This document shows positions 40,157-50,427 of a stretch of 64,000 bases of DNA, one piece after another. The position numbers and the translations under genes are program-made. The notes below the pieces were generated by a model. That model did not search any database. It was not told the origin of the DNA and was given only the letters and a program-made list of their open reading frames with translations. The first letter of the stretch is position 1, and the number at the start of each line of letters is the position of its first letter. This DNA is from Synechococcus sp. MIT S9220 (GTDB lineage Bacteria > Cyanobacteriota > Cyanobacteriia > PCC-6307 > Cyanobiaceae), in the NCBI RefSeq assembly GCF_014304815.1, contig NZ_CP047958.1:744001-808000 (forward strand). Reading direction: 5' to 3'.

Positions 40157-40537
40157 TCACCAGCGGGGGCGGTGTCGACGACACCAGTGCACCAGACGGC
40201 TTCCAATGCCTGCTGAGGGGATCGTTTCAGGCCAGGGGATCAGCACCTCCCTGCCAAGAGGGGTCAGACGCACCCGTTCTGTAAGACCCTGGCCGTCAAC
40301 TTCCCGGCGTAGAACCCCCAGTTGAATCAGCCAGATGAGCAGATCCTCTGTCTCGCTGGCATTTAATCGTCGCCTGGTCTGTGCAGGCCAATCTGGTCTT
40401 GCCACCAGTTCTTTGCTGCTCAGGGCTGCCTGTTCCACGTTGCGGTAAAAGCTGCGTTGGAAAGGAAGGCAGCAAACCGCTTGGCGTGCTCGCCTCATGG
40501 CATGCCTTGTGAGTTCGCTGGGGTCCTGAAGAGTCAC
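40157..40537 (-). CDS. Npun_F0494-like cyanobacterial protein
   Basis: The 126-residue product from GTG 40537 contains [40 protein letters not shown] and [17 protein letters not shown], which fits a cyanobacterial family I recall as Npun_F0494. The C-terminal half looks like a winged-helix. The frame is open to 40693, but that part runs antisense into maf. ATG 40498 is an alternative start. Confidence 0.7.
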   Translation of the reverse strand: MTLQDPSELTRHAMRRARQAVCCLPFQRSFYRNVEQAALSSKELVARPDWPAQTRRRLNASETEDLLIWLIQLGVLRREVDGQGLTERVRLTPLGREVLIPWPETIPSAGIGSRLVHWCRRHRPRW

Positions 40538-40592
40538 ACGTGACGTGCTGTCGATGCCATTCTCGTTCTCAGCGCCGCTCACTGAGAGACCA

Positions 40593-41165
40593 ATGTTGCT
40601 GCTGGCTTCAGCGTCCCCGGCAAGACGTCGTCTCCTCGAGCAGGCGGCCATTCCCCATCGTGTCGAGATCAGCGGTGTTGATGAAGAGGCCATTCAGGAT
40701 CCCGATCCGATCGCACTGGTCAGGCGTCTGGCTCAGGCCAAGGCGCTGGCCGTTCGCAGCCAGCTCAAAGACGATGCCATCACAGCCGTGCTCGGATGTG
40801 ATTCGTTGTTTGTTTTTGCTGGAGAGGTGTACGGAAAGCCAGCTGACTCGGCTCAGGCTGTGCAACGTTGGCAACGCATGCGTGGTGCCTGGGGTGATCT
40901 GCACACTGGTCACTGCCTGATGTCAGGCCTTGGTTTGACATCGCAAGAGCCGCTGATTGAGTGTGTGACCACCAAGGTGATGTTTGCTGATCTCAGCGAT
41001 CAGGAGATTGCTGCGTATGTCGCCAGTGGCGAACCGCTTCGTTGTGCAGGAGGCTTTGCATTGGAGGGCCTTGGAGGCTCCTTTGTGGAGCGTCTCGATG
41101 GCTGTTATTCGAATGTGATCGGCCTCAGCTTGCCGTTGTTGCGGCGTTGGCTACCGCAGGTTTGA
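40593..41165 (+). CDS. maf: Maf-like nucleoside-triphosphate pyrophosphatase
   Basis: The 190-residue product begins [20 protein letters not shown], the Maf signature, followed by [26 protein letters not shown] and [20 protein letters not shown]. Maf proteins hydrolyse non-canonical nucleoside triphosphates to monophosphates as housecleaning enzymes. ATG 40593 gives the usual start; GTG 40545 and ATG 40554 are possible upstream. It is divergent from the Npun_F0494-like gene. Confidence 0.9.
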   Translation: MLLLASASPARRRLLEQAAIPHRVEISGVDEEAIQDPDPIALVRRLAQAKALAVRSQLKDDAITAVLGCDSLFVFAGEVYGKPADSAQAVQRWQRMRGAWGDLHTGHCLMSGLGLTSQEPLIECVTTKVMFADLSDQEIAAYVASGEPLRCAGGFALEGLGGSFVERLDGCYSNVIGLSLPLLRRWLPQV

Positions 41166-41210
41166 AACATGGCAAGGGGAGACGTTGCCATTTTCCTTTC
41201 CCCGTAGCTA

Positions 41211-41504
41211 ATGCGAAGTCAGGCCCTCTTCACACCCTTGGCCATGCTTCGTTTTCTCCTCTCTGGACTCGGTACAACTCTGTTTTCAGCAACGCTTGCT
41301 CTTAGCGCGTCGGCAATGGAGCCTTTGTCGGTGAGTGCCACCGATCAAGGCAATGCTTCATTGAGCCTCCATGCTGAGCAGGCTTATTTCAAGGAATCCA
41401 TGGATGAATGGAGTCGCTCGGTCCAGGGGGTTCAGCTTCCGAAGGCCGGACAGGAGCGGCATCAGCCTCCCAAAGGCCATACGTTGCTCGATCTGGACTT
41501 CTGA
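41211..41504 (+). CDS. Small exported protein near psbC
   Basis: The 97-residue product has a signal peptide (LRFLLSGLGTTLFSATLALS, then ASAME) with start ATG 41211 or ATG 41244. The mature part is about 60 residues, polar and cysteine-free, ending HTLLDLDF. It converges with psbC. It is not recognised. Confidence 0.65.
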   Translation: MRSQALFTPLAMLRFLLSGLGTTLFSATLALSASAMEPLSVSATDQGNASLSLHAEQAYFKESMDEWSRSVQGVQLPKAGQERHQPPKGHTLLDLDF

Positions 41505-41558
41505 CTCCGCTTTTCTGTCTCAGCCGCGCGTTGTGATCGATCATTGATGTCGTCCATG

Positions 41559-41584
41559 AAAAAAGCCCCACCGTGAAGTGGGGC
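41559..41584 (-). terminator. Terminator of the psbD-psbC operon
   Basis: On the minus strand GCCCCAC-TTCACG-GTGGGGC is followed by TTTTTT. It lies about 50 bases after the psbC stop codon. Confidence 0.85.
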
Positions 41585-41632
41585 TGGATGACGATCGAAT
41601 TGTGTGATCTCGATTGGGTCTGATCGTGATGA

Positions 41633-43021
41633 TCAGTCGAGGTCTGGCATGGCCAGTGAAGGCTCTGCTGAACGGTCGATACCCTTTTCGAAACCTGCAG
41701 CAGCAGCACGTGCGCGTCCTGCATGCCAGAGGTGACCCACCAGGAAGAAGAAGGCGAGCACGAACTGAGTCGCTGCCAACCACTGGCGGATGTTCACGAA
41801 GTTCACCGAGTTGGGCTCGGTGATGATGCCGCCAACGGAATTCAGGGATGCGTTGGGGGCGTGAGTCATGTACTCAGCAGCACGACGAACCTGCCAAGGC
41901 TGGATGTCGTTCTGAAGCTTGTCGAGACTCAGGCCGTTGGGTCCACGCAGGGGCTCAAGCCAGGGACCACGGAAATCCCAGAAACGCATCGTTTCACCAC
42001 CGAAGATGATTTCACCGGTCGGTGAACGCATCAGATACTTACCAAGGCCGGTTGGGCCCATGGCGGAACCAATGTTGGCGCCGAGACGCTGGTCTCTCAC
42101 CAGGAAGGTGAAACTCTGGGCCTGTGAAGATTCGGCGTTGGTGGGGCCGTAAAACTCAGAGGGATAGGCGGTGTTGTTGAACCAGATGAATGCCGAGGCA
42201 ATGAAGCTCATGAAGCTCAGAGCACCAAGGCTGTAGCTCAGGTAAGCCTCACCATTCCAGATGAAGGCGCGACGCACCCAACCGAAAGGCTTGGTGGTGA
42301 CATGCCAAATACCGCCGAAAATCAACGTAAGACCAAGCCAGATGTGGCCACCGATGATGTCCTCCATGGAGTTCACACCGATGATCCAGCCCTCTCCACC
42401 GAAGGGAGCGCGGAACAGATAGCCGAAGACCACACCCGGATCGAGAGTCGGATTGGTGATCAGACGAACATCGCCGCCGCCCGGTGCCCAGGTGTCGTAC
42501 ACGCCACCGAAGAACATGGCCTTGAAGACCAGGAGCAAACAGCCAACGCCCAAGAGAATCAGGTGATAACCAATGATGTTGGTCATCTGATTCTTGTCGC
42601 GCCAATCCTGGGAGAAGAACGTGGAGTAGTTCTCCAGGATTTCTGGTCCGCGAATGGCGTGATACAGACCGCCGAGACCAAGCACAGCGGAACTGATCAG
42701 GTGCAGAACACCGACGACAAAGAAGGGATAGAGATCGGTGACTTCGCCACCGGGACCTACGCCATAACCGAGTGTGGCGACATGGGGGAACAGGATCAGA
42801 CCCTGCTCATACATGGGCTTGTCGAAGGTGAAGTGACTCACCTCGAACAGCATCATGGCGCCGGCCCAGAACACCATCAGACCTGCGTGGGCCACGTGGG
42901 CACCGAGCAGACGGCCTGAAAGGTTGATCAGACGGGCATTGCCAGCCCACCAGGCATAGCCGGTGGAGTCGAGGTCTTTACCGCCAGTGGCGATAAGACC
43001 GGAATTAAAGGGCGTTTCCAC
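41633..43021 (-). CDS. psbC: Phot. II CP43 chlorophyll protein
   Basis: The 462-residue core antenna protein of photosystem II. It starts at GTG 43021 ([20 protein letters not shown]), giving the normal CP43 N-terminus, and has six membrane helices with chlorophyll-binding histidines ([50 protein letters not shown]). The lumenal loop contains [20 protein letters not shown] and the [20 protein letters not shown] motif near the manganese cluster. The start lies inside psbD with a 17-base overlap, as in other cyanobacteria. A longer frame upstream (to 43099) is just psbD read in another phase. Confidence 0.97.
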   Translation of the reverse strand: METPFNSGLIATGGKDLDSTGYAWWAGNARLINLSGRLLGAHVAHAGLMVFWAGAMMLFEVSHFTFDKPMYEQGLILFPHVATLGYGVGPGGEVTDLYPFFVVGVLHLISSAVLGLGGLYHAIRGPEILENYSTFFSQDWRDKNQMTNIIGYHLILLGVGCLLLVFKAMFFGGVYDTWAPGGGDVRLITNPTLDPGVVFGYLFRAPFGGEGWIIGVNSMEDIIGGHIWLGLTLIFGGIWHVTTKPFGWVRRAFIWNGEAYLSYSLGALSFMSFIASAFIWFNNTAYPSEFYGPTNAESSQAQSFTFLVRDQRLGANIGSAMGPTGLGKYLMRSPTGEIIFGGETMRFWDFRGPWLEPLRGPNGLSLDKLQNDIQPWQVRRAAEYMTHAPNASLNSVGGIITEPNSVNFVNIRQWLAATQFVLAFFFLVGHLWHAGRARAAAAGFEKGIDRSAEPSLAMPDLD

Positions 43022-44060
43022 GGGGCAGAACCTCTTCAGGGAAGACGAAGTTTTCGTGCGGCTGGTCAGCCGGTGCCATCCAGGCACGCAGACCTTCATT
43101 CAGAAGGATGTTCTTGGTGTAGAAGGTCTCAAATTCGGGATCTTCTGCAGCGCGGATTTCCTGTGACACGAAGTCATAGGCGCGCAGGTTGAGGGCCAAA
43201 CCGATGATGCCGATGGAGCTGGTCCACAGACCCATCACAGGCACGAACAGCATGAAGAAGTGCAGCCAGCGCTTGTTGGAGAAGGCGATACCAAAGATCT
43301 GACTCCAGAAGCGGTTGGCGGTGACCATCGAATAGGTCTCTTCTTCCTGGGTGGGCTCGAACGCCTTGAAGGTGTTGGCCTGCTCACCATCCTCAAACAA
43401 GGTGTTTTCCACCGTTGCACCGTGAATGGCGCAAAGCAGTGCACCGCCGAGGATGCCGGCGACGCCCATCATGTGGAAGGGGTTGAGGGTCCAGTTGTGG
43501 AAGCCCTGCAGGAAGAGGAGGAAGCGGAAGATCGCTGCCACACCGAAGGAGGGCGCGAAGAACCAGCTGCTCTGGCCGAGGGGGTACATCAGGAAGACAC
43601 TGACGAACACCGCAATCGGGCCGGAGAAGGCGATGGCGTTGTAAGGGCGGATGCCGACCAGACGGGCAATCTCGAACTGACGCAGCATGAAGCCGATCAG
43701 TGCGAAAGCACCGTGCAGTGCAACGAAGGCCCAGAGGCCGCCGAGCTGACACCAGCGAACGAAATCACCCTGGGCTTCAGGGCCCCAGAGCAACAGAAGG
43801 CTGTGACCCATCGCATCAGCGGGGGTGGACACAGCAGCAGTCAGGAAGTTGCAACCTTCCAGGTACGACGAGGCAATGCCGTGGGTGTACCAGGAGGTGA
43901 CAAAGGTGGTGCCTGTGAGCCAGCCACCGATGGCCAAGTAGGCCGTTGGGAAGAGAAGAATGCCGGACCAGCCGACAAAAACGAAGCGGTCGCGCTTGAG
44001 CCAGTCATCGAGGACGTCAAACCATCCCCGCTGTGGCGCGCGTCCTACAGCGATCGTCAT
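43005..44060 (-). CDS. psbD: Photosystem II reaction-centre protein D2
   Basis: The 351-residue D2 protein binds P680, pheophytin and the quinone QA. It starts [20 protein letters not shown] and has the five-helix core, with [20 protein letters not shown] (helix D, histidine ligands), [20 protein letters not shown] (helix E, iron ligand) and C-terminus [15 protein letters not shown] 44060 gives exactly the expected length; a frame reaching 44174 is a chance extension. psbC overlaps its end by 17 bases, and both share a terminator. Confidence 0.97.
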   Translation of the reverse strand: MTIAVGRAPQRGWFDVLDDWLKRDRFVFVGWSGILLFPTAYLAIGGWLTGTTFVTSWYTHGIASSYLEGCNFLTAAVSTPADAMGHSLLLLWGPEAQGDFVRWCQLGGLWAFVALHGAFALIGFMLRQFEIARLVGIRPYNAIAFSGPIAVFVSVFLMYPLGQSSWFFAPSFGVAAIFRFLLFLQGFHNWTLNPFHMMGVAGILGGALLCAIHGATVENTLFEDGEQANTFKAFEPTQEEETYSMVTANRFWSQIFGIAFSNKRWLHFFMLFVPVMGLWTSSIGIIGLALNLRAYDFVSQEIRAAEDPEFETFYTKNILLNEGLRAWMAPADQPHENFVFPEEVLPRGNAL

Positions 44061-44281
44061 GAGTGAGAACGGGTGCGGATAGCCGCAGGCTGTGGGATAC
44101 CCGGCGACCTTAACAATTTCAGCGAGGGTTGCGGGGGCGAATCCCTTCACCTGAAACCCCTTGTATCGGAACATTTCTTCGGGGTTTCTTCCGCTTTGGT
44201 TTCAGCCTTTGTGGCAGAGCCGCCGAACGTCGCCATCGATGCCGCTTCAGCGGTCACAATGGGCGCTGCTTCCGGGCTGTG

Positions 44282-44818
44282 ATGGCCGCTGATCTGCTTG
44301 AACAACCTGTCGTCGGTTCTCGGCGGCTGTCCAATGTCCTGGTCGCCGCCATGGTCACCATTGGTGGCGTCGGCTTTCTGTTCGCCTCGCTCTCCAGTTA
44401 TTTGGGGCGTGATCTTCTTCCTCTAGGCCACCCTGCAGGACTTGTATTTGTCCCCCAGGGTCTGGTGATGGGGCTGTACAGCATCGCTGCAGCCCTTCTT
44501 GCTACCTATCTCTGGACGGTGATCGCCATTGATGTGGGCGCCGGCATGAATCGTTTCGATAAATCCTCAGGGTTGGTGACTATTTCTCGCCGAGGTTTTC
44601 GCAAGCCCATCAGTGTTGAGATACCGATCAAAGACATCAAGGCTGTCAAGGTTGAAGTCCGTGATGGCTTCAACACTCGCCGACGTGTGTCTTTGCGCGT
44701 TCAGGGTCGACGCGACATGCCCCTCACTCGAGTGGGTGAGCCTCTACCTCTCGCCCAGCTCGAGCAGGACGGAGCTGAACTTGCACGCTTTTTGAATGTG
44801 AACCTGGAAGGGCTCTGA
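44282..44818 (+). CDS. ycf4: Photosystem I assembly protein Ycf4
   Basis: The 178-residue thylakoid protein helps assemble photosystem I. Two membrane segments lie in the first 80 residues ([39 protein letters not shown]), followed by the Ycf4 soluble domain with [40 protein letters not shown] and [21 protein letters not shown] 44282 fits the family. It is divergent from psbD, 220 bases apart, and is directly followed by the cyclophilin gene. Confidence 0.9.
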   Translation: MAADLLEQPVVGSRRLSNVLVAAMVTIGGVGFLFASLSSYLGRDLLPLGHPAGLVFVPQGLVMGLYSIAAALLATYLWTVIAIDVGAGMNRFDKSSGLVTISRRGFRKPISVEIPIKDIKAVKVEVRDGFNTRRRVSLRVQGRRDMPLTRVGEPLPLAQLEQDGAELARFLNVNLEGL

Positions 44819-45514
44819 ATGACCATGATTCGTCAATCCATCAAGACACTGATGGCACTTGCCTTGTGTCTGCCTCTTTTGGTGAGCTGTGCGTCCAGCA
44901 CAACGGCTTCGATACCGGTTGGCTGCGAGCAGGCCAGCAGTCCTTGCCTTCAGGGCAAGGCCAGCGTTGAGCTCACCACCAGCAAGGGCTCGATCACCCT
45001 GGAACTCAACGGCGATGCCGCGCCTGTGACGGCTGGGAATTTCCTTGATCTGGTTCAAAGGGGTGCCTACAACGGCACTGTTTTTCATCGAGTGGTGAGG
45101 GACCCGGTTCCATTTGTGGTGCAGGGCGGTGATCCCTCCTCTAGTGATCCCGCGACTCCAAAGTCGCAGTACGGAACGGGGAGCTTCGTTGATCCGACCT
45201 CCGGACAGGCACGTTTTGTGCCTCTTGAGCTGTCCTTTAACGGCGAAGACCAGCCCCGTTATGGCCGCGTTGTAAGTAATCCCACTGAGCTTGTGCAGCT
45301 CAAACTCAGCCATGAACGCGGCGCCCTGGCTATGGCTCGCTCCCAGGCTCCAGATTCCGCCAGCGCCCAGTTCTACATCGCACTCAAGCCGCTGCCAGAA
45401 CTCGATGGTCGCTACGCCGTCTTCGGTCGCGTGACTCAAGGTCTTGATGTTGTGGATGCCATCCGTCAGGACGACACCATCGAGAAGGCCGTGGTGTTGA
45501 CACCCGGTCTCTGA
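44819..45514 (+). CDS. Cyclophilin-type peptidyl-prolyl isomerase, lipoprotein
   Basis: The 231-residue product has a lipoprotein signal (LMALALCLPLLVSCASST), then a cyclophilin domain: GSITLELNGDAAPVTAGNFL, GAYNGTVFHRVVRDPVPFVV with QGGDP, and later GALAMARSQAPDSASAQFYI. It should speed proline isomerisation in the periplasm or lumen, anchored by lipid. The Arg of the active site (FHRV) and the Phe/Gln pair are present. Its ATG follows the ycf4 stop codon with no gap, so the genes are co-transcribed. Confidence 0.9.
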   Translation: MTMIRQSIKTLMALALCLPLLVSCASSTTASIPVGCEQASSPCLQGKASVELTTSKGSITLELNGDAAPVTAGNFLDLVQRGAYNGTVFHRVVRDPVPFVVQGGDPSSSDPATPKSQYGTGSFVDPTSGQARFVPLELSFNGEDQPRYGRVVSNPTELVQLKLSHERGALAMARSQAPDSASAQFYIALKPLPELDGRYAVFGRVTQGLDVVDAIRQDDTIEKAVVLTPGL

Positions 45515-45526
45515 TCAACGAGATGC

Positions 45527-46057
45527 TCAGGCGGGCACGCGCCCGCCAGAACTTGAAGCCTTGAGCATTTCAGTGTTCACTCCAGAAGCTCTTTCCAGTG
45601 CGACCTTGCCGGTTCGAGCGATTTCCTCGATGCCATAGGGCGCCATCAGCCGTTCCAGCGCCACCAGCTTCCCTGGATCGCCGACAACCTCCAGGGTCAG
45701 AGCATCGTCTGCGACGTCGACCACCTTGGCTCTGAACACCTGAACTAATTCAAGGATTGCGCTGCGTTGAGCCGCCGGTGCGGAGACTTTCATCAGCATC
45801 AACTCCCGTTCGACTGCAGGACGCTGGGAGAGGTCGAGAACCTGCAGCACGTTGACAAGCTTGTCGAGCTGTTTGCTCATCTGTTGAAGGGTGTGCTCGT
45901 CGCCTTCGACCACCATGGTCAGCCTTGAGCGACCAACAGCCTCAGCAGGACCAACCGCAAGGCTGTCGATGTTGAAGCCACGGCGTGCGAACAGGCCGGC
46001 TATTCGGCTGAGGGCGCCTGATTCGTCCTCCACCAGAACCGACAGAGTGTGCTTCAT
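45527..46057 (-). CDS. ilvH: Acetolactate synthase small subunit
   Basis: The 176-residue regulatory subunit of acetolactate synthase, first step of valine, leucine and isoleucine synthesis. The N-terminal ACT domain reads [40 protein letters not shown]. The second domain has [20 protein letters not shown] and [19 protein letters not shown]. It confers valine feedback inhibition on the large subunit, which is not in this window. Its start overlaps the stop of the hydrolase gene by ATGA. Confidence 0.95.
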   Translation of the reverse strand: MKHTLSVLVEDESGALSRIAGLFARRGFNIDSLAVGPAEAVGRSRLTMVVEGDEHTLQQMSKQLDKLVNVLQVLDLSQRPAVERELMLMKVSAPAAQRSAILELVQVFRAKVVDVADDALTLEVVGDPGKLVALERLMAPYGIEEIARTGKVALERASGVNTEMLKASSSGGRVPA

Positions 46058-47034
46058 GCGGGGTGACCGATCCCTGGTGCGCTTGTGCTTCCCAAATTAC
46101 GGTCCAGCCAGTGCAGCAACTCCAGGTGAAAGCGATCGGGTGTTTCGTCGTGGGGGCAATGGCCGGCGTTTTCGATCACCTTGAGCTCCACCCATGGGTG
46201 CTGAGATCGGACCCATTCGCCGATCATCAACGGCACGAATCGGTCCTGGCGCCCCCAAATCAACAGAATCGGAGGAGCGTTTCGCATGGTCTTCAGTCGT
46301 TGCAGCAGCACTGGGGCGGTGACGTTTCTGGGACGGAGAGCCATGCCCACGCTCATCGCGCGAAGGCTTCTGGCAGCTGTCCCCCTGAGGGCAGGCTGAG
46401 CGATCAGGGCCTGCAGCTCCCGGTCGGTTCGGATTGATCGTTGATAAGCACCCTGAAGCCCAGCCCGCAGCAGAGGAGTTCGCGCGATCAGCGGCACGAT
46501 CAGTTCCAGAGGCAGCAGGCGGCAGATCGCTGTCACCGTGATGCGTCGTAACCGCTCCAGCCAGCGGGACTGCTGTTGTGGCATGGGGCGCAGCAGGGTG
46601 GGGTCCGGCAGAGGTGCTGCAACGGCGGCTTTCACCAGTTCGGGTCGCAACGCAGCGGTGGTCAGAACGGTGAGGCCCCCCAGTGAGTTGCCCACAAGCA
46701 CCGCCGGTTGCTGCACCACCTCTTCGAGAAAGGCGGCCAGTTGCCTGGACCACAATCTGTTGTCGAGTGAGAAGTGCCGATTCAGTCCGGGCTGGTCGGA
46801 GCGCCCGAAGCCGATCAGGTCGAGGCTGAACACCCGATAGCCCGCTGCGGCAAGGACTCCGGCGTTATGCCTCCAGTGACTGCTGCTGGCGCCAAAGCCG
46901 TGAATTAGCACGATGGGCTGAGCCGAGGGTTGCCCGAGAACCCGCCAGTGACACTTGAGATCCAGCCAGTGCCATGTGCTGGCTTCTCCCCAGTCGGCAC
47001 CGGTGGAGGCAGGCTGGAGAGCGGTTGCGTGCAC
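46054..47034 (-). CDS. Alpha/beta hydrolase
   Basis: The 326-residue product has the alpha/beta hydrolase fold: [35 protein letters not shown], nucleophile elbow [13 protein letters not shown] (Ser), [13 protein letters not shown] (Asp region) and [13 protein letters not shown] (His). The catalytic triad is complete. Cyanobacterial relatives are often annotated as chlorophyll-related or haloalkane-type hydrolases; the substrate here is unknown. It is co-transcribed with ilvH (4-base overlap) and divergent from the Trm1-like gene, with 5' ends overlapping by about 30 bases. Confidence 0.85.
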   Translation of the reverse strand: MHATALQPASTGADWGEASTWHWLDLKCHWRVLGQPSAQPIVLIHGFGASSSHWRHNAGVLAAAGYRVFSLDLIGFGRSDQPGLNRHFSLDNRLWSRQLAAFLEEVVQQPAVLVGNSLGGLTVLTTAALRPELVKAAVAAPLPDPTLLRPMPQQQSRWLERLRRITVTAICRLLPLELIVPLIARTPLLRAGLQGAYQRSIRTDRELQALIAQPALRGTAARSLRAMSVGMALRPRNVTAPVLLQRLKTMRNAPPILLIWGRQDRFVPLMIGEWVRSQHPWVELKVIENAGHCPHDETPDRFHLELLHWLDRNLGSTSAPGIGHPA

Positions 47035-48211
47035 GCACCTGGAAGCACCGGTGTCTCACTATCGCGAAGGAGCTGTCTGTCTGCAGACGGGATCAGGTTT
47101 TTTCCGCAAGGATTCGCGACCCTCCAGGGATCTTTCGGTTCTGCTGGCGGCCCACCAAGCCTCAGAGGCTCAACGGCCACTGCGCTGGCTTGACCTGATG
47201 GCCGGTTGTGGCATCCGCGGTCTGCGCTGGGGGCTCGAAGCCTGTCCCGAATCCAGACCCGATCTGGAGCTTTGGTTGAACGATGCCGATCCAGATCGCA
47301 GCTCGTTGTTGGAATCGAACCTTCAGCGTCTGCAGGGTGTGCGTGGTGTGTCGTTGACAACCACCAATTGGGCGGCGGAGCGTCTGCTGCGCCAGGCCTA
47401 CCTCGATCAGATCTTCTTCGATCTGATTGATCTGGATGCCTTCGGTTGTCCCAATGCCCTACTTCAGTCGGCCTTGGCGGTGCTGCGCTTCGACGGCCTC
47501 CTTGTTCTTGCCAGCACAGATGGACGTTCGCCAACCGGCCATGACCGCCGTGCGGCGGTGCGTCATTTTGGGGCAGCAGCGCGAGCCCATCCCGCCAGTT
47601 GGGAGCTGGCTCTGCGACTTCAGCTGGCAGTGCTAGCAAGAGAAGCCTGGCAATTAGGCCGGGGGCTTGAACCCGTTGCCAGTTTCAGTGAAGGACGCAC
47701 ATTCCGGCTTGTTGTGCGATTGCGCCAGCGCTTGGCCGCTGATGAGGAATCGCAGCTAGGCCTGCTGGCACGTTGCGAGCGCTGTGGTGATCAAGCGGTT
47801 CAACCCCTGTTGAAGCTCTCGGGCTGGAGATCCTGTCGCTGCACGGATGGCCAGGGCCGATGGGCGGTGACAGGTCCGCTCTGGCTCGGGCCTTTGCAGA
47901 TGCCTGCAGTTCTGGCTCAGTTGCTCAAGCTTGCCGATCCACAGCTAGACACTCTTTCAGTTGCTGGTCGGCTTCTGCTGCAACGCCTGCAGAGGGACTG
48001 CGGATTGCCGGTCTGCTGCTGGTCCACTGCTGAGCTTGCCAGCCGGCTCTCTCTTGCTGGACCACCTCCGCTGGAGGAGCTGGTTCAGGCGCTGCTGAGT
48101 GCAGGCCACCAGGCATGCCCCAGCGCAGTCATGACCGGCCAGCTGCGCACCGATGCGCCGATGGCTGAGTTATTACAACAATGCGTTCAACACGTTGCTG
48201 GAGATCGTTAA
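47003..48211 (+). CDS. Trm1-like tRNA (guanine-26) dimethyltransferase
   Basis: About 402 residues from GTG 47003. The Trm1 family pattern is visible: YREGAVCLQTGSGFFRKDSR with PSRDLSVLLA, LDLMAGCGIRGLRWGLEA (SAM site), NDADPDRSSLLESNLQR, FDLIDLDAFGCPNALLQSAL and a cysteine cluster (CERCG, SCRC) that may bind zinc. Trm1 makes N2,N2-dimethylguanosine in tRNA. It is common in archaea and eukaryotes but rare in bacteria, with cyanobacteria among the exceptions as I recall. A longer frame begins at 46955 opposite the hydrolase start. Confidence 0.85.
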   Translation: MEAGWRAVACTHLEAPVSHYREGAVCLQTGSGFFRKDSRPSRDLSVLLAAHQASEAQRPLRWLDLMAGCGIRGLRWGLEACPESRPDLELWLNDADPDRSSLLESNLQRLQGVRGVSLTTTNWAAERLLRQAYLDQIFFDLIDLDAFGCPNALLQSALAVLRFDGLLVLASTDGRSPTGHDRRAAVRHFGAAARAHPASWELALRLQLAVLAREAWQLGRGLEPVASFSEGRTFRLVVRLRQRLAADEESQLGLLARCERCGDQAVQPLLKLSGWRSCRCTDGQGRWAVTGPLWLGPLQMPAVLAQLLKLADPQLDTLSVAGRLLLQRLQRDCGLPVCCWSTAELASRLSLAGPPPLEELVQALLSAGHQACPSAVMTGQLRTDAPMAELLQQCVQHVAGDR

Positions 48212-48238
48212 ATAGAAGCTGATTCAGAGCACTGTTCG

Positions 48239-48337
48239 ATGGCTTCGGAGATTTTCGGGATTGCAGCTGTGTTTTGGGTGCTGATTCCCGTGGGCCTGGC
48301 AGGTGGAGCCTTGCTGCTCAAGCTGCAGAAGGACTGA
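48239..48337 (+). CDS. petM: Cytochrome b6f subunit PetM
   Basis: The 32-residue single-helix subunit VII of the cytochrome b6f complex: [20 protein letters not shown] followed by [12 protein letters not shown]. Length, N-terminal E-I-F and C-terminal Lys-rich end fit PetM. It stabilises the dimeric complex in the thylakoid membrane. It starts 27 bases after the Trm1-like gene and is followed by ycf39. Confidence 0.95.
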
Positions 48338-48392
48338 TCTCCGCAGTGCGAGGGAACGCCAACTAAGCTCCTCGCTGGACTTTGAAAGCCCT

Positions 48393-49355
48393 ATGCAGGT
48401 TCTTGTGGTCGGTGGAACAGGAACCTTGGGCAGGCAGATCGCCCGCAGGGCTCTTGATCAAGGTCATGACGTTCGCTGCATGGTGCGAATCCCAAGGAAA
48501 GCGTCCTTCCTTCAGGAGTGGGGTTGCGAACTCACTCGAGGTGATCTGCTGAATCCAGCCAGCCTCGATTACGCCCTCGACGGAGTCGATGCCGTGATCG
48601 ATGCGGCCACCAGCCGCCCTGACGATCCCAAGAGCATCTATCAAACAGACTGGGACGGCAAGCTCAACCTTCTCCGAGCCTGTGAACGCGCCGGTGTGAA
48701 CCGTTTCGTGTTCCTCTCGCTTCTGAATGCTGAACAGCACCGAGATGTGCCGTTGATGGACATCAAATATTGCACTGAAAAACTTCTGAAGGAATCAGAG
48801 CTCGACTACACCATCCTTCAGGGTGTGGCGTTCATGCAGGGCGTGATCAGCCAGTTCGCCATTCCTGTTCTGGAGAGCCAGACCGTTTGGGTGAGCGGCA
48901 GCCCCACATCGATTGCCTACATGAACACGCAGGACATGGCTCGCTTCGCCGTGGCTGCGCTCGACCATGCGGAGACGGTGCGCAAGACATTTCCCGTTGT
49001 TGGGCCCAAGGCCTGGAACAGCGGTGAGGTTGTTCAGCTCTGCGAACGTGCTGCTGACAAGTCAGCGAGGGTGTTTCGAGTGCCCTCCTTCATCATGCGA
49101 TTCACCGAATCGATGTGTTCCTTCTTTGAACCTGCCGTGAATGTGGCTGAACGTCTGGCATTCGCCGAGGTGTCAGGAGGTGGTGTCTCGATGGATGCAC
49201 CGATGGAGGAGACCTACCAGAGCTTCGGCATTGATCCCGGCGAGATCACTCACCTTGAGGACTACGTCAAGGAGTACTACGACTCAATCCTTAAGAGACT
49301 CCGGGCGATGGAGGCTGATCTGGATAAGGACGCCAAGAAGAAACTGCCGTTCTGA
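48393..49355 (+). CDS. ycf39: Ycf39, photosystem II assembly/chlorophyll factor
   Basis: The 320-residue atypical short-chain dehydrogenase-like protein begins MQVLVVGGTGTLGRQIARRA, the NAD(P)-binding motif, and continues RCMVRIPRKASFLQEWGCEL, GDLLNPASLDYALDGVDAVI and DMARFAVAAL. Ycf39 binds HliD and chlorophyll synthase and supplies chlorophyll to newly made D1 in photosystem II assembly. ATG 48393 is chosen; a longer frame starts inside petM. Its link with psbDC, hli and petM genes nearby is consistent. Confidence 0.9.
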   Translation: MQVLVVGGTGTLGRQIARRALDQGHDVRCMVRIPRKASFLQEWGCELTRGDLLNPASLDYALDGVDAVIDAATSRPDDPKSIYQTDWDGKLNLLRACERAGVNRFVFLSLLNAEQHRDVPLMDIKYCTEKLLKESELDYTILQGVAFMQGVISQFAIPVLESQTVWVSGSPTSIAYMNTQDMARFAVAALDHAETVRKTFPVVGPKAWNSGEVVQLCERAADKSARVFRVPSFIMRFTESMCSFFEPAVNVAERLAFAEVSGGGVSMDAPMEETYQSFGIDPGEITHLEDYVKEYYDSILKRLRAMEADLDKDAKKKLPF

Positions 49356-49375
49356 TCGAAGCCGAACTTCAGTCG

Positions 49376-49407
49376 ACTAGTTGATGCGTACTAGTCTTTT
49401 CTATACA
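49376..49407 (+). promoter_or_regulatory. Possible promoter with ACTAGT pair
   Basis: Two ACTAGT hexamers (49376-49381, 49390-49395) flank GATGCGT-type sequence, and TTGATG (49381-49386) with TATACA (about 49402-49407) could be -35 and -10 elements for the gene at 49433. This is pattern recognition only. Confidence 0.3.
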
Positions 49408-49432
49408 TTGAATTCATCCGCCTTTCCTCAAG

Positions 49433-49648
49433 ATGTCTGCCGCTCAAGTCAAGAATCTGCAGCGACGTCTCGACAATCTTGCCCGTGAAGCCGAGACGGA
49501 GCTTGACCGCGCCTGTGGTCATGATCTTTGGCGCAATGTGGGCTTCGATGCCTTCGACAGCCTTGAGGACAGCGACCGCCGAGCGAGCGCGAATTACTAC
49601 TACGGTCAGTGGTCGACTGTGCGTGAATTGCTGGAGGCCCTCGGCTGA
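49433..49648 (+). CDS. Small conserved-looking protein upstream of the methyltransferase
   Basis: The 71-residue product is helical and charged (AAQVKNLQRRLDNLAREAET) with SANYYYGQWSTVRELLEALG at the end. Its stop codon overlaps the start of the methyltransferase gene (TGATG), so the two are translationally coupled. No family is recognised. Confidence 0.75.
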   Translation: MSAAQVKNLQRRLDNLAREAETELDRACGHDLWRNVGFDAFDSLEDSDRRASANYYYGQWSTVRELLEALG

Positions 49649-50427
49649 TGAGCGAAGGATGTTGTGGACCGGCTCTCGATCAGACCCAGGCCGTTGAACA
49701 GCGCTATGGAGCTGCAGCGCTTGAGCAGGAAGCCTGTCTCTGTACTCCGGTCGCCTTTGACGCCTCCTTGCTCAAGGTCATCCCCGAGGAGGTGGTGGAG
49801 CGTGATTACGGCTGCGGCGACCCGACGCGCTGGGTTCGTTCGGGTGACACCGTGCTGGATCTGGGCAGTGGCAGCGGCAAAAATGCCTTCATCTGTGCCC
49901 AGGTCGTAGGTGGCGATGGCGCGGTGATTGGCGTGGACCGCAATGCCGACATGTTGGAGCTTGCCCGCGTTGCAGCTCCAGTGGTGGCCGAGAGAATCGG
50001 TTACAGCAACGTTCGCTTTCTGGAGGGGGCAATCGAAGCTCTTGATGCGCCAACCCCAACGGGTGAGCTGCTGATTCCCTCAGCCAGTGTGGATGTGGTG
50101 CTGAGCAATTGTGTGCTCAATCTGGTGAATCCTTCAGCGCGTTCGGCTCTACTCGCCAACATCCGCAGAGTGTTGCGACCCTCAGGCCGCGTCGCCATCA
50201 GCGACATTGTGTGTGATCGCCCTGTTCCTCAGCATCTTCAACAAGATCCAGATCTCTGGAGCGGTTGCATCAGTGGTGCTTGGGAGGAGGACGCCTTCCT
50301 CGCCGATTTCCGTGCACTCGGCTTTGAGGATGTGAGCTATGCCGACCGCTCCGAGCAGCCATGGCGTGTTGTGGAAGGCATCGAATTCCGTGCTGTGACG
50401 CTCACTGGCGTTTTGGCTGCTTGTTGA
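49648..50427 (+). CDS. ArsM-like SAM-dependent methyltransferase
   Basis: The 259-residue product is a class I methyltransferase with GDTVLDLGSGSGKNAFICAQ (SAM site), GVDRNADMLELARVAAP and cysteines placed as in arsenite methyltransferases: DYGCGDP (about residue 57), VLSNCVLNLV (about 154) and LWSGCISGAW (about 208). An N-terminal Cys-Cys (EGCCGPAL) adds two more. Arsenite methylation is therefore the best guess, by family knowledge. It overlaps rluE tail-to-tail by 26 bases. Confidence 0.85.
   Translation: MSEGCCGPALDQTQAVEQRYGAAALEQEACLCTPVAFDASLLKVIPEEVVERDYGCGDPTRWVRSGDTVLDLGSGSGKNAFICAQVVGGDGAVIGVDRNADMLELARVAAPVVAERIGYSNVRFLEGAIEALDAPTPTGELLIPSASVDVVLSNCVLNLVNPSARSALLANIRRVLRPSGRVAISDIVCDRPVPQHLQQDPDLWSGCISGAWEEDAFLADFRALGFEDVSYADRSEQPWRVVEGIEFRAVTLTGVLAAC

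Noticed and set aside
42302-44066. Long plus-strand frames opposite psbC and psbD
   Set aside because: psbC and psbD are certain; the antisense frames are acidic low-complexity translations of conserved membrane-protein codons.
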